In this document: one piece after another, positions 43,079 through 55,600 of the stretch
Numbering within the stretch: the stretch's first letter is position 1
How the letters are laid out: every line of letters begins with the position of its first letter
DNA from: JAGWJU01 sp035533295
GTDB lineage: Bacteria; Elusimicrobiota; Elusimicrobia; UBA1565; UBA9628
DNA: 64,000 bases
Direction: 5' to 3'
NCBI GenBank assembly: GCA_035533295.1
Contig: DATLUA010000012.1
Coordinates: forward strand, 62,001 to 126,000
Translations under genes and position numbers: made by a program
The notes under the pieces: model-generated
Told to the model about the DNA's origin: nothing
Seen by the model: the letters and a program-made list of their open reading frames with translations, nothing else
Databases searched by the model: none

Positions 43079-43495
43079 GTGTCCATCAGCTACACGCTCT
43101 ATATTGCTTCAAGCGCCGATCCGAGTTCCGTTCCGGCTGTTCTTGGCGGCGCGGGCAAGATGTCCGGAGCCAAGTCTTCGGTCGCTAACGGGCCGGTTGT
43201 GATCACGGCCTGGAGATTGGGGCGCCTGCCCGGCGTCGCCGAGGAAAATGGAATAGGCGCCGGCTTGGGGGTGTGCTTCGATCTCTACCTTCCCGAACTC
43301 GATGAAGCGAAAACGGTCATGGTTCAGGATCTCGCGGCCGTGCTTTCCAAGTTGAAAGGCGACGCGATTTTTATCGACTTGGCGGACAGAACCGTCTTGC
43401 GGCGGAAAAAAACCCGCCTCGAAGTCAATAGGAAAGCGCCGCTTTGGACGCCGGATTTGCTGGAGTTGCTTCCTAAGCCATACAATGAATTTTAA
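43079..43495 (+). CDS. Probable SitI3-type immunity protein
   Basis: A 138-aa cytoplasmic protein starting at a GTG 4 nt after the toxin stop, the classic toxin-immunity spacing. It begins SISYTLYIASS and ends with LSKLKGDAIFIDLADRTVLR and then WTPDLLELLPKPYNEF, a pattern that resembles the SitI3 family (immunity partner in the Myxococcus xanthus Sit toxin-exchange system). The family call is by recognition. The role of neutralising the tRNase C-terminus follows from position. Small size and absence of signal peptide fit cytosolic immunity. Confidence 0.68.
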   Translation: MSISYTLYIASSADPSSVPAVLGGAGKMSGAKSSVANGPVVITAWRLGRLPGVAEENGIGAGLGVCFDLYLPELDEAKTVMVQDLAAVLSKLKGDAIFIDLADRTVLRRKKTRLEVNRKAPLWTPDLLELLPKPYNEF

Positions 43496-43508
43496 TTGAA
43501 TTTATCTC

Positions 43509-43537
43509 TTGAAAATATTAAAAACCCCCGCCATAAT
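43509..43537 (+). promoter_or_regulatory. Promoter of the giant gene
   Basis: TTGAAA (43509-43514), 17-nt spacer, CATAAT (43532-43537). The predicted start is near 43544, giving a leader of about 136 nt. Confidence 0.6.
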
Positions 43538-43566
43538 ATCCCGCCATGCCAAGGAAATTACTTCTG

Positions 43567-43632
43567 GGACTAAAGGCCTGGAAACCCCTGGGTCTTTTTA
43601 AGCTTTTTCAGGGGCCATTAGACTCTCATCGG
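43567..43632 (+). promoter_or_regulatory. Structured leader motif, copy C (upstream of the giant gene)
   Basis: GGAC-TAAA-GGCC (43567-43578) keeps the frame GGnC-TAAA-GnCC of copies A and B with compensating changes at the mismatch pair. It is followed by a hairpin CCCCTG...CAGGGG with an 18-nt T-rich loop (about 43585-43614) and by CTCATCGG (43625-43632), shared with copy B. Confidence 0.45.
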
Positions 43633-43679
43633 ACGGGCTGCGGACCGCTATCCTACTTCAATACCTGCGAAGTGAAAAC

Positions 43680-46600
43680 ATGAAAAGGCTTCTTCATAAG
43701 CTGACGGCCGTCCTCGTGGCGGGAGCCTTGTTGCTGTTGACTCCCGGTATTTCTTGCTATCAAGTCCTTGCGCAGGACGTCAACGGGGAAAGCGAGCAGG
43801 GCCAAGCTACGCTCAACACGGGTTTGAACGGGCAGGCGCTGGGGGGAGCGTCGTTTGCCCCTCTCGCGGTTAACCCCAGCGAGTTGCAGAATCTTTACCA
43901 GCTTCCCGATATTTCCGTTTCCGCGCCCGCGGCGAAGGTCAATCCGGCCATTCCCGTTGAGAAATCGCGGGCCCGATCTATTCCGGCGCTGTCGGCTGCT
44001 CCCGAGGGATCGCCGGCCGTACCGGGAGAAGCGCCATCTGTTGCCAGCGAGGCCCTCGGCGCGCCCTCCGCCGCGCCTGGAAACGCGGCCGCGAGAATTT
44101 CGGCCGCCGTTGTCCCGGGGGCGGCCGCAGCTCAGGGCGCACCGGCTCGTCAGGAGCCCTTGGGCTGGCTGCGCAAAACGGCCGGAAAATTGCGCGGCTT
44201 GCTTAAGCCGAAGGCTTCCGTCGCGAACCTGAAGTTCGAATCTGAAAAATCCTTCGACGCGGCGTATGAGGGATCCGCGGCCGCTCCTGCGCTCGCAGTG
44301 TCCCAGGCGGTTTCACGCGGCCGCAAAAGCTTTAGGGGGAAGGCCTTGGCGCTTTCCGCGGTCACCGTCGCGCCCCTTGCCCTTGGAATTCCGTTGCCCG
44401 CGAAAGCCGCCGTCGTCGCCGTCGCTCATTCGGGGTTCATCCATGCGATTGGCCTCGCGTTGCACACGGCGCTGGTCGGCATCGGCCCGGCCGGGATCCA
44501 CGCCATCTATTTAAGCATGAACATTCTTGCCGCGGGGTTGGCCTTGCCGGAGGTGCTCAGGACCTTTAGACGGGGCGGCGCCCAGCAGGCGCCTATCGGC
44601 GAATTGACCATGGCCGTTGTCGCTTCCGCCATATTCGGGTTCATTATCGGGCCGATGAAAGGCTACTGGGGATGGGCCATCCAAAATAACTATGGCGGTT
44701 TGTCCATGCTCGCCATCCTTCCTATCGGTTGGATCATGAGCCGTGGCGGCGTCAAGATTTTCGGCAAGCACTTTTGGGGACCGTTGCCGGCGCCCAAGCC
44801 GAGCGAAGAAACCGCCGCCAGACTCGGACTCTTGAAACGCGTTTGGAACAGCCTCAAGGATCCTGCCGTCCTTCGGACGGTCGCGGCGGCTGTTCTCATC
44901 GGCGTCGCGGCGGTGGGATTTACCCAATTGGCCGCTGTTTTTGGCCCGGCCATTTTCCCGCCGCTCTTTAATTTTCTCGCGTCCTTGTTTCCGGCCACGG
45001 CCGCGGGAATGGGGGTGTTGATCGCGACGGCCTTGGCCATCCCCGCTTACGTCGCATTGAGATGGCTGCGCGGCCTCTTGAAGAGCCCGGCATCGTGGCG
45101 GAAAAAGGCGCTGATCGGGTTGCCGCTCTTGGCCGCCTTCCCGGCGATGGCTTTCTGGATATGGCCGATGGCGAGCGCCTGGGCCTTGCCCATGACCGCG
45201 GATAAAATCGTGTCGCTTCTGAGCGGAGCGGGCGGCGGGCTTTTCGTCTTCTTGTTCGCGCCGGAGGTCATCCGCGCGCTGCTGGTGGGCGAGGATTCCT
45301 CCAAGCATTTCAACTGGCGAACCTCCCTCATTTTTTCCGTGGCGAGTTTGGGATTCCTGATTTATTGGGGCAACCAATACTTCGTCAATCCCGCCGCCAT
45401 GGGGGTCGCCGTCTCCAACATGATTCAAAACGCCATCGGGGGCCTGTTTTCGACCATCAGCTTTCTCCTCGCCTGGAAGCACCGCAATCATAAGGTGGCG
45501 ACTGCGGTCGAAAATGACGAGAGCGTCCGGGCCGTCGCCTCGGCCGGGGAGTTGGGAAAAGTTTCGAGCCCGGAAGAATCTCCTCCGGATCGATCTCCGC
45601 CTGGAGAAAGTCCGGGCGCAATCAAGAGCGAAAACCACTCGCCTCATGTTTATGAAAATATTTTAGGCTTCCGGGGAATCAAAGGCCGTTCCTACGCCGT
45701 GGCCGGCGCAAAACTCCCGCCCCTCTCTTCTCATGCGACGCAGTCCCAAATTATTGACCGAATCTCCGCTCAGTTCAATATCTCTCGTGACAAAATACTA
45801 TCTATAGCGTCCCAAGGGGGACTTTCCGCGGCCAGCCCGGCGGCCCAGTGGTTGGTGGTCTATGATCAACTTCAAAAGGCCAATTACGAGCGCTTCCGGG
45901 AACTAGACCATGCGAAAAACGCGGGCCATGGCCTGTTTGGGGAGATAGTCCGCAGGGTTTGGGCCCGCCTTCGCGGAAAGCCGGCGCCTGATTCGGCGAA
46001 TTTCCGCCGGCTGGCCAACAAGAACTACGCGCCGGGCGCCAAGGGCATGTTGCAGCGGCTCTCCGGCGTTCACCGCCTGATCATCGGCTTCTGGGTCGGT
46101 TTTGTCTACGAATGCTTCGACTCCTTCATCTTGGGTTATTTCCGGCAGGCGATGAGCTTCCACTTCCGGCGCCGCCATGAGGATTTCCTGGGCATCGCGG
46201 CGGGCAACGGCGGCGCCGCCTCCGCCGCGGCGGAAAACGCCCTGGCCGCCGCGGTCGCCGGCGTTCATGGGCGCGAATTGACCGTGATGGAACGCTTCAA
46301 CGCGACCGCGGTCGGGCGCGCGGTCTCCGGAACCATTGTCCATCCGTTCATCCACCCGTTGCTGACGTTCGTGCGCCGCCGCTTGGTCATGGCGATCTTG
46401 AGTTCCGTGGCGATGGGCCTTTTGGGCGCGGCGGCCCCGGCGATGCCGTTTTTGTCGATTTCCGTCCTGTCCGTTCCCCTCCTGGGGCCGCTCATCCTGC
46501 ACGCCGTTCATTTCTTCCTGCTTTCGGTTGCGGCCATTCCGGGAGTTGGGCACTTCATGCTGCCGATAGTCACCAAGGCGGTCAATGCTCTCCTGAAGGA

Positions 46601-49600
46601 TTTGGTGCTGGGGCCCATGCTCAATACTTACGTGCTTTCGTTTTTGATGGCGCTGACCCGCCGCCCCGTCCGCCAATATTGGCCCGCGCTTAAGAGCGGG
46701 GCTTTCTGGCGGGAAAGCTTCAAGACGTACTTGGGCATGATGACCATCGGCGCCGAAATCGCCGGGTGCTTGAGCTACTTCGCGGGCATCGACAGCGCGA
46801 TAGATTCCCACGGCTTCTACCAGATGGTCGGGCGGCACGTGCACGAACACTTCCACGTCTTCCACGCCTTGGGCTCCGCGGTGGAAAGCCCCAAGGGCCA
46901 GAGCCTCATTCCCTTCGGCGGCGCCATCACCTGGGGCAACGCGCTGCTTTACCACTTCGAGAACGCGATTCATTTCAATATCTCGAATGCCATAGCGACG
47001 CATCTCAACCCCGCGGCGCTGGCGCACGGGGACGCTCACCGCGTGTTTCAAATGGCGGTTTTCAACCCTATTCAGAAGGATTACCAGTACAGCGCCAAGG
47101 ATTATTTGACGTCTCCGCAAAAAGCGGCGGCCCATCTCAAGCAAATGGACTCCAACGCCAGCTTCGCGGAGTTGAGAAAGGAAATGACCGCGGCCGAAGC
47201 CCGGGAGCATTCTTTAAGCAGCGCGGAATCCCAAGCGCAGGCGAAGATTCTCGCGCTCAAAAAACAGCTGAAGCCCGTCACGCCGCAGGAAAAAGCGAAG
47301 TATGAAAAGCTGTTTCAAGATTTGCAGCGCCGCCGCGAGAATGCCTATATCCAGAGCAAGCTCGCGGAGAAGCGCGACTTGGAGAAGCCCGGCACCCGGA
47401 ATGCCGCCAAGCTCAAGGAATTGACGGCGCTTAAACAGCAATACGCGAACAGGCTCAACCCCAAGCCGACGGACAAGACGGATTATTGGCACAGCCTGGG
47501 AGTCAAGGAGTCGCTTTACAGGTCGATTGCCCACCGTATCTCGGAAACCGTCGCCCCCCATGCCGGCGGGGGACCGCCGACGGCTAACCATGCCGGAACG
47601 CTCGCGCCCGGCGCGGCCGCGGCGGCGGCGCAGACCACGGACAAAGCCCAGGCGGACCTTCAGGCAATCGCCAATTCGCTTCAGAAGATCAACGCCGGGC
47701 GGCAGACGCTCCAAGCCGAGGTCATCCGCAAGCAGGCTCTTGAAAAACTCATGGACGCGGAGGCCCGGCTGCGCCAAATCGCCCTGGATCAGCGCCGCGA
47801 CGGGAAGGCGATGCAGGGTTTCCATCAAAGCTTGTCCCAGTTGGATACGGTCATGGGTCTGGCCCTTTCCCAGAACGAGTTGAACGCCGCCTTGAAGGCC
47901 ATCAACCAGATGCAGACGCTCATCAACAATAAGGACCAAACCATCAACCAATCCATCAGCCAGGACCAAGCGAATCTCCAGCAGATTCAGCAATTGCTCA
48001 GCCAAGAGCAGCAGCAATGGTCGCAGCAAGCCAATGCGCAGGTCAATTCGGACAATCAATCGCAAAGCGATATGCAGGCGACGCAGGGAGAAGCCGCCAG
48101 CGTGCTCGTGGCGGTCCAAAATTTCAGCCAAAACGAGAAGGGCCTGATAGCCGCCATCAACGCGGCAGACGGCGGCGCCAGCGGCAACGCGCTGGCTGAA
48201 TACGCGCGGCGTCTGGCTTTAATTGAGGACGGCACCATCGCGCAATGGGAGACGTCGGGGGGAAATCCCCACGTCACGTTCACTTCGAATCAGTTGAACG
48301 GCTATCTTCAGGAGATCACCACCAATATCCAAGCGGCTCAGCAGGGCATCCAAGCGCTCGAGAAGGCGTCGCAAGAGTTCGCGGAAACGGCCATTTTGGA
48401 GGCGCCGGGACCGGCGGTCAGCGTGCCTCCCCACCCGAGCAAGGCGGACATACTGAATATCCTGTCCCAGCGGCAGACTTATTGGCAGAGCCAATTGAGC
48501 AATTACGAAAGCCTGCAGGCCACTATTCAGCAGATGGCCGATCCGAACAATAAGGCCATGGCACAGAACGTTTTCGGCGATTCCGAGCCGCAGTCCCTCC
48601 CGGTTTGGAAAAGTCAGGAGCAGACCGTCTTAACCCAGGATCAATCGAAAATCAGCGCGGACACCCAGCAGATGGACAAAATGGCCGGCGCCATCAACGC
48701 GGCGTTCGGCTCGAACTTGCCGATGCTCTCCGGGCAATCCCTAACCCAGCTTCAAAACGAGGTGCAGAACTACGCGAACGACTTGCTCGCGGTCAAGCTG
48801 CCTTCGAGCACGGATCCGAAGACGGTCGCGGCGAAAATGGACTTAATCTCGCTGGCCTATTTGGTCTCGGATTTGGGCAATCAGGTCATCAACGCAAGCG
48901 TGGCCCAGCAGACCGTCACGACCATCGACAGCGCGATGACGACGACCTTGCCCCAGGCGGCGCAGGGCATCGCCGGCATCGTGCAGATGGTGAAAAATAT
49001 CCTGGCGGACGAGCAGATGGACGTGGCCTACGTCAACGGCGATCGGGAAACCCAGCAGCAGGTTCTCACCAGAAAGAAAAATCTTCTGCAAAACGAAATC
49101 TTGCCGCCGCTGCAGCAGGCCCAGACCATGCTGCAAAACGATCTCATTCCCTACCAGCAGCAAACCATCGCGTCATACCAGCAAAACAACTCCACCACGG
49201 GTTTTTACTATCTGTACACCCAAAAGCAGTCGTTCCTGACCCAAATAGAAAATCTCAACAACACCACCATGCCGTGGTCCATCGAGACCTTCGGGGGCGT
49301 TCCGAGCGATAAGGCCGGCTCCATTCAGGACGTCACCGCTTGGAAAAACCAACTGCAAGGCTATTTGACGGGCTACACGGACAGCAACGGCGTCAAGCAG
49401 CAGGGGCTTCAAGTCGCCTTGATTGAAGTTCAGGACAGGATGACGCCGAATTTCCATGGAGATTCCAGCTACGCGGCCACCGAAACCAAGTACGGAGAAG
49501 TCCAGCCTTTCAGCCTGCCCGATAAAATTACCAAGTATACCGCGGAAGAGCAGACGCGCGCGACCCAGATTAATCAAAATGACGCGAAAATCAACCAGAT

Positions 49601-52600
49601 GATTCAGGAGATTAAGACTCTCTCCAATGGCCAGTATGATTTGACTCAGTACCTTTTGCCCATCGGCGTCGCGGCCAATGCCGCGGGCGTTACGACCCTC
49701 ACGAATTTGGCGAACGCCGGCACCCTGCCCGCTTTCGGGACGGCCTTGCAGAAGGTCGCTAGCGAGGCGCTGGCGGCCTCGGGCAGCACGAACATCAACA
49801 TCGGCGGGGGCAACGGAAGCGTTCTCTCCGGCACCCAGCCTTCCCCGACGATTTCAAACGACCAAAAAATCGCACTTCTCGCCTCACAAATCGGACCGCT
49901 TCTTGTTCCCGCGAGCCAAAGCGTCACCAACCCTTCGGCCGGAGACACGACGGACGCGGTCGCCCGCTTCTTGTATTCGAACGCCGTCATCCAGGCGTCT
50001 CAAACCGGCGAACAATTCATCACGTCCACGGCCCTGCCCTTCATTAATCAGGGCATTAAAACGGTCAATGACGCGGTCACGGACGCGAACAACCGTCTCG
50101 CCTACGTGAATTCCGGCGGGACCACCATGACCGCGGCGCAGGTTTATCAGCAGGAAATTAATATTTTCAACGAGCTCAACGGGTTTTTGCAGCAGGCCAT
50201 TAACTTCTACGGGCAAAAAAGCAACTACGACGCGCAATCCTTGAGCACGATTTCCACCGTGATGACGTATTATCAGGATTTGGAAACCATCGATCAAAAT
50301 GGAATCACCGCGGCGCAGGGTCAGCTGCAGGCGGATCAAACGATTTCCCAAGCGCTGCAGGCGGAGCAGACCAAGCTCCAGGGCCAGCTTAGCGAGATCG
50401 ATACCTGGCTTTCCCAGCTCAACGATCCGCACGACAGCGCCTTGCGGCGCACCAGCGACGCGATTTCAGCGATCATGGACCAGACCCAACAGGTCCTGGA
50501 GCAGAACATCAAGTTCAAGGATTTGCAGAGCCAGCTCCACGATTCCGATGAGATCATCCAGGCCCAAACGCGGACTCTCGAGGGCGCGCAGAAGGACATG
50601 GAAACGGCGGTTGACAATTACAGCCACGACAGCGGGGGGAAGCCTCTGCCGCCGCAGGACGCGCAAGGGTTTCAGGATCTCAAGTTCGGCCGGGGCATGT
50701 GGGAGCAGTCCGGCAAGGACGGCAGCTTCGTGGTCGTTCCCAAGTCCCAATACCCGTCGTTCGTGCAGGCCCTTCTTAAAACAATCGCGCCGCAGGATTC
50801 CAACGACGCCATCAATCAGGTCGCACAGAGTCTCATCAGCAACCCCCAGAACTTGATGAGCCTCATTCCGCAATCGCAAGTCATGAATTTCGGCAATTCG
50901 GCGGACGGCTTCTATCTGGTTTACCAGACTAATTTGTCCATCCCCAACGGCGTTTCAACGGGCAGCTCGGCCATTTTGGGCAACGTCGCGAAGATTTTCG
51001 GCAACAATATCAGCCTCGAGGCCTATCAGTTCGAGAGCCCGCCGGAAACCAGCAACGCCCCCTGGGGAGACAAGGGCGTGGGCGTGCAGGTCGAATCCCT
51101 GCAGGGCAAGAACTGGGTCAATTACCTGAACATCGATTTGCACCGCTTCGGCCTAAGCGTCCCCGCCAACGACACCCTCGCGGCCCAAACCGAGCAGGAC
51201 CGCATCCTCATTTTCGACGATTACGCCATGATGGCTTTCAACGGCAAGCTCTACGTCGGCTTGGCCGGATTCGGCGACGGCGCGCTGCATGATCCGCGGG
51301 GCAACCCCTATTATTACGGCGGCAACCTCAAGACCTCCATCGAGATGACGCCGTACATGAGCTTGACAGCCCAGCAGCAGGAGCTCTTCGCCAATGATCC
51401 CAGGAGCTTCTTGGAGAATGTGAATCTTGATTTTACGGGCAATGATCCCAGCCTAAACCAGAACTTCGCCATCGCCGCGCATGGGGACAGCAAATCTTTT
51501 TCGAGAACCCAGGTGGGGCCGAGTTTTGACGTGAACAAGCTCCTCCACCGGGATCAGAGCGGGCAGGACAGCCAGAGCAATCCCGGCGCGTTCACGCTTA
51601 ACTTGTTTTACGATAAAATCCAGGGCACGGACGACATCTCGCAAAACGCCGTGGGAGCCTCGGTTTTGAAGGGATTCACTCTGCGCAGCGCCGACGGCAA
51701 GCCCTGGGTCAACATTACCAATAATTTAAGCGGGGAGGCGGGGCAGCAGTACAATATGGCCTCGGACAACCTGGCCATCAACCTGCCCAACGGGATTGTT
51801 CTGAGCGCCGACGGCCAGATCATGGGTTCCGAGCGCGCCTACTACGGCCAACTCGCCAAGAAAATGAGCGATACCAGCCAGATTCAGCTGGGCTACGGCT
51901 CGCCCGTCATCGGCATGAACAACAGGCTTAATTTGACGTTCAACTCCACCTTCAGCCTGAGGCAGATATGGAATACGGTCAGCCGCCAGGCGGCGACGGA
52001 CGTGCAGGGCGGAGAAGCCTTAAAGCCCTTCAAGAATTCCCTGGCCGACTTCTTTTCGGCCGGCTCGGGCAACGAGGCCGCCGCGGAACTCCAGAAGGTC
52101 TTCAACCATTACGCGGCTCAGGAACTCGTCCAATCCGACGCCATCGGAGACCTCTCGAAGCAGATCGCCGATCTGCAGAGAGCCGGCGCGTTCATGGACA
52201 ATACGAAAGTCCAATCCGTGCTGGGATTTACCAGCGGCGCGGTGTCCAACAATTCGACCGAATTGGCCGTGGGCGGAGGGCCCGTGGTGGGAACGGAAAC
52301 CACCATGACGATTTCCAAGACGCAAAAGGCGCTTATCGCGGACAAAACGGCGATTTTGATCCGCGACGGCCTGCAGCTCCAGGACACGATGGTCGGCGCC
52401 GCCCAGAAATTTCAGGCAGCGGTCAAGGACGTGGTCGAAGCCGAGGGCGCGCTGCGCATAGCGCAGGCCGCTGCGGCCCGGCTGCCCGAGGGTCCGCAGC
52501 GGGACGAGGCGCAGGTTCAAGCCGACGAGGCTCAGGCTCGGCTTCATCAGGCTGTCATCCAATTCAACGTCATGACCGGAAGAGCGCCGGGAGCTGATTT

Positions 52601-55600
52601 CCCGCTGGAGAGCCTCAACGGCGCGACTCTCGAGGATTTGATGGCGCAGCTTAAAGAAACCATCACCATGCCGAGCGAGCTCGCGAACGTTCTCCATCAG
52701 GTGGACCCGCAGCAGCTGCAGGCGCGCGTCGGCAAGACCCCGTTTAACATTTTGGACAAGATTCCCTGGGTGGAGCGCATGGCGCTCGGAGTGGGAACCC
52801 AGCTTCAGGACAGCATGTCCAGCCAGCTCTTGGGCATCGGCGGGTCGGTCCTGCTTCCCATCTACGATCCGGCCTCGAAAGCGGAAAACCACGCGTACAA
52901 GCTTGAAAATAAGGCGGCCTTGGCGGGCATCTCCCAAGTCTACCAGGACCACGCCCGGGCCGTGGAGAAGGAGCTCTTGGAAAGCGGCTTGAACGGCGCC
53001 GAATATAAAACGCTGCGGCCGAATTTGACGCAAGCTTCCCAGGAGTTGGCCCGCGTCGCGGCGGCTTACCGGAACGGGCTGGCCGGCCCGGCTGAGCTTC
53101 AAAAGGCGTATCAAGCGTGGATGTGGTATTACGACACCTATAACGACGCCATGGCCGCGAAAACCTTGGCGGACGCGTCGGCCTCGTTGGCCGGCAATTT
53201 CCTGTCCCCCGGCCAAGGCTGGAAAGGCGCGGCGGGCCTGATGGGCCCTGATTCTCCGCCGCTTGATTTGACGTCCTTGGACCAAGCTCTCAAGCTGGCG
53301 CAATCCCAGTCGGGTTCCTTGGAGGAAATGGCGGCGCGCGAGCAGGCGGCCCGGGCCATGACCCAGGCCGCGAGCCATAGGATCCAGAAGATCGATCTCG
53401 ATTTGTCCGTGGGCGGCAATCTTGTGGCCAGCGGCACCGGCTGGCTTCCCAGCATCGGCATGACGGGATTCCCGGTGATGCCGATTTTTAATTTTAAATT
53501 CGAGCCGTCCGACTTGAGGGATTTGGACGAGGCGCAGCATAAGGGGGAGTCCAATTACTACGCCGCGGTCAAGGACAAGCTGCGGACGGACCTGGCCTTC
53601 GAGATTTATCAAAACATCCTGACCTATCAGGAGGCGATTTCCCAGCTTTCCCAGTTCAACGACGTCGTCATCCCCAGGCTTGAAAAAGCCGCCGCGGCGG
53701 CGCCGTCCGGTTCGGCCGCGGCCGAGGCCCAGCGTCATCTGGACGAGGCCAAACTTAAACGCGAGCAGGTTTTATACTCCGGCGCCCAGGCTTTGACCTC
53801 CGTCAACATGCTTTTGGGGCGCGCCCCTTCATCGCCGCTCAGCATCGACGTCGCTCCGTCCGATGCCCTGACGTCCATTGATAAGCTCTACCGGACGCAA
53901 TCTCCCGCCGAGATTCAGAAAACCATCCTGGCCTCCCAGGTCCAAATCACCCGGGCGGCCGAGGCCATCACGGATCGGGAGGAGAAGGTCCAGGAACTGA
54001 GCACCGAGCCGGTTTCCTTGATCGTGAGGGCCGCGGGCCGGCTCGTCCGCACGCTCAGCGGCAACGGCTTGGGCGACCCCAATCTCAAGGAGCAGGCGCT
54101 GCTCGAGAATTTGCAGGCCCAGCGGGCCCTGGAGTCGTTCCAGAAAGACGTTCCCGCCCAGCGCGCGCGGCTCCAGCGGCAAATCCTGGCGGCGAATGAT
54201 GCTATCGCGCAGCTTCCGAGCGGCGACAAAACTTCCGTTAAGTTCGTCAGCCTCAACACGGAAAAGATGATTCTGGAGGCGCAGTTGGCGAGTTTAGGGG
54301 CTGTCAGCCCATCGGCTTCGGGTCCGGCGAACGCCTCGGCAGCGACGTCCGCCGCGCCGCCCGGCAATTTCGCGGAGCTGCGCAACCGCCTGGAGGCGGC
54401 GGAGCAAAACGCCATGCTGGAGCCGGAGGTTCAAGGCGTCGGTCTGGCCAATCCTCAAGTTTCCAAGGCCCAGTCTGAGTCCTTTACCCGCTATTACTAC
54501 CTTCGCCAAACCTTGGGCAAAACTCAGGTTCATGAAGGCTATGTAGAGAGCTGGCTTGAGGCCAGGCTGCGCTCAAGCGGCACGCCGCCCAAAGAACTTC
54601 TTCAATTGGAAAAAATTAGGGAAGAAGAAGCGGACCAGGATTATCGGGTCGGCCAATCCGCGGTCGCCGCCCAAGGCGATATTCTGGCCGCTGATTTTGC
54701 GGCTAAAGTGGAGACCTTGCGCTACATCGAGGACCGCCAGGAGGCGCTGGACTATGGCCCGAATGGGCAGCGCCAAGTGGCCCAGACGATTACGGACTTG
54801 CGCCAAGCGCTCAAGCCGGATACGGTGCGGATTGCGACGCTTCTGGGTTTGCCTTTGGACACGGCGGGCACAATGGGCATAACGGAAAAGACCATGGAAG
54901 CCTTGATGGCCCTGGTGCCCAAGCAAGGGGGGAACGCGCAGTCCATCGGAGAAAATCTCATCGCGCGGCTCAACGACCAGAGCTTCGCGCATATCCAGCA
55001 GATGCTTTTCGGCGGCCAATCGCCGCTGCCGGGAACCAACTCAGCCGCGGCGTTAAGCGATATTCGGACCGACCTCCTGCTTGAAAAGATGTCCTCCGCC
55101 AACATCACGCCGGTCGCGGCGTTCGGCGTTTTCCGCGGCCAGCCCATCGAGGGGCTTTTCTTGAAGACCCCCGATCCGACGAGCATCGAAGCCGGCCTTG
55201 AAAGCGTCCTTTCCCAGGACATGCTCGCCAAGCTCAAGGCCAGCGGACAGCTGCAGGGCCTGACGCTCCATTTAAGCCAGCTCATGCAGGCCGTGCACGA
55301 CGACGCGCAGTCTCTGGAGAGCCGGCGGCGACTTATCCAATCCGCCCAAGCCCAGTACGAGGGGCTGCTCGGCCAGGCCGGCAGTCCCCAATCCGTGACG
55401 GAGATTCAAGCCGCTCAAAGCGAGCTTATCCAGGCGTGGATCGCCTTTAACAATCAGGCGGCGAAATCCAAGTCCGACCTTGTCGAACTTTCCGGAGAGA
55501 TTCGGGCTTTGGGCTATACTCCGGACCAGTCCGGGCTCGCTTCTCCCGGCTTGGAAGAAGCTCAGCCCGAGGGGGCGTCGCCCCAGGACTTAATGGCCTA

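Noticed and set aside
43680..43780. Lipoprotein signal in the giant protein (GISC)
   Set aside because: The residues before Cys do not fit a lipobox well; a signal peptidase I site after VLAQ is more likely.
45903..47210. 435-aa antisense frame, and a 378-aa one at 44511-45647
   Set aside because: Composition (Arg, His, Gly, Gln) is that of reverse-strand shadow frames over the membrane part of the giant gene.
52020..53738. 572-aa open frame antisense to the giant gene
   Set aside because: Arg-rich, low-information translation typical of the reverse strand of GC-rich genes; the plus-strand frame has clear domain motifs and runs through without a break.
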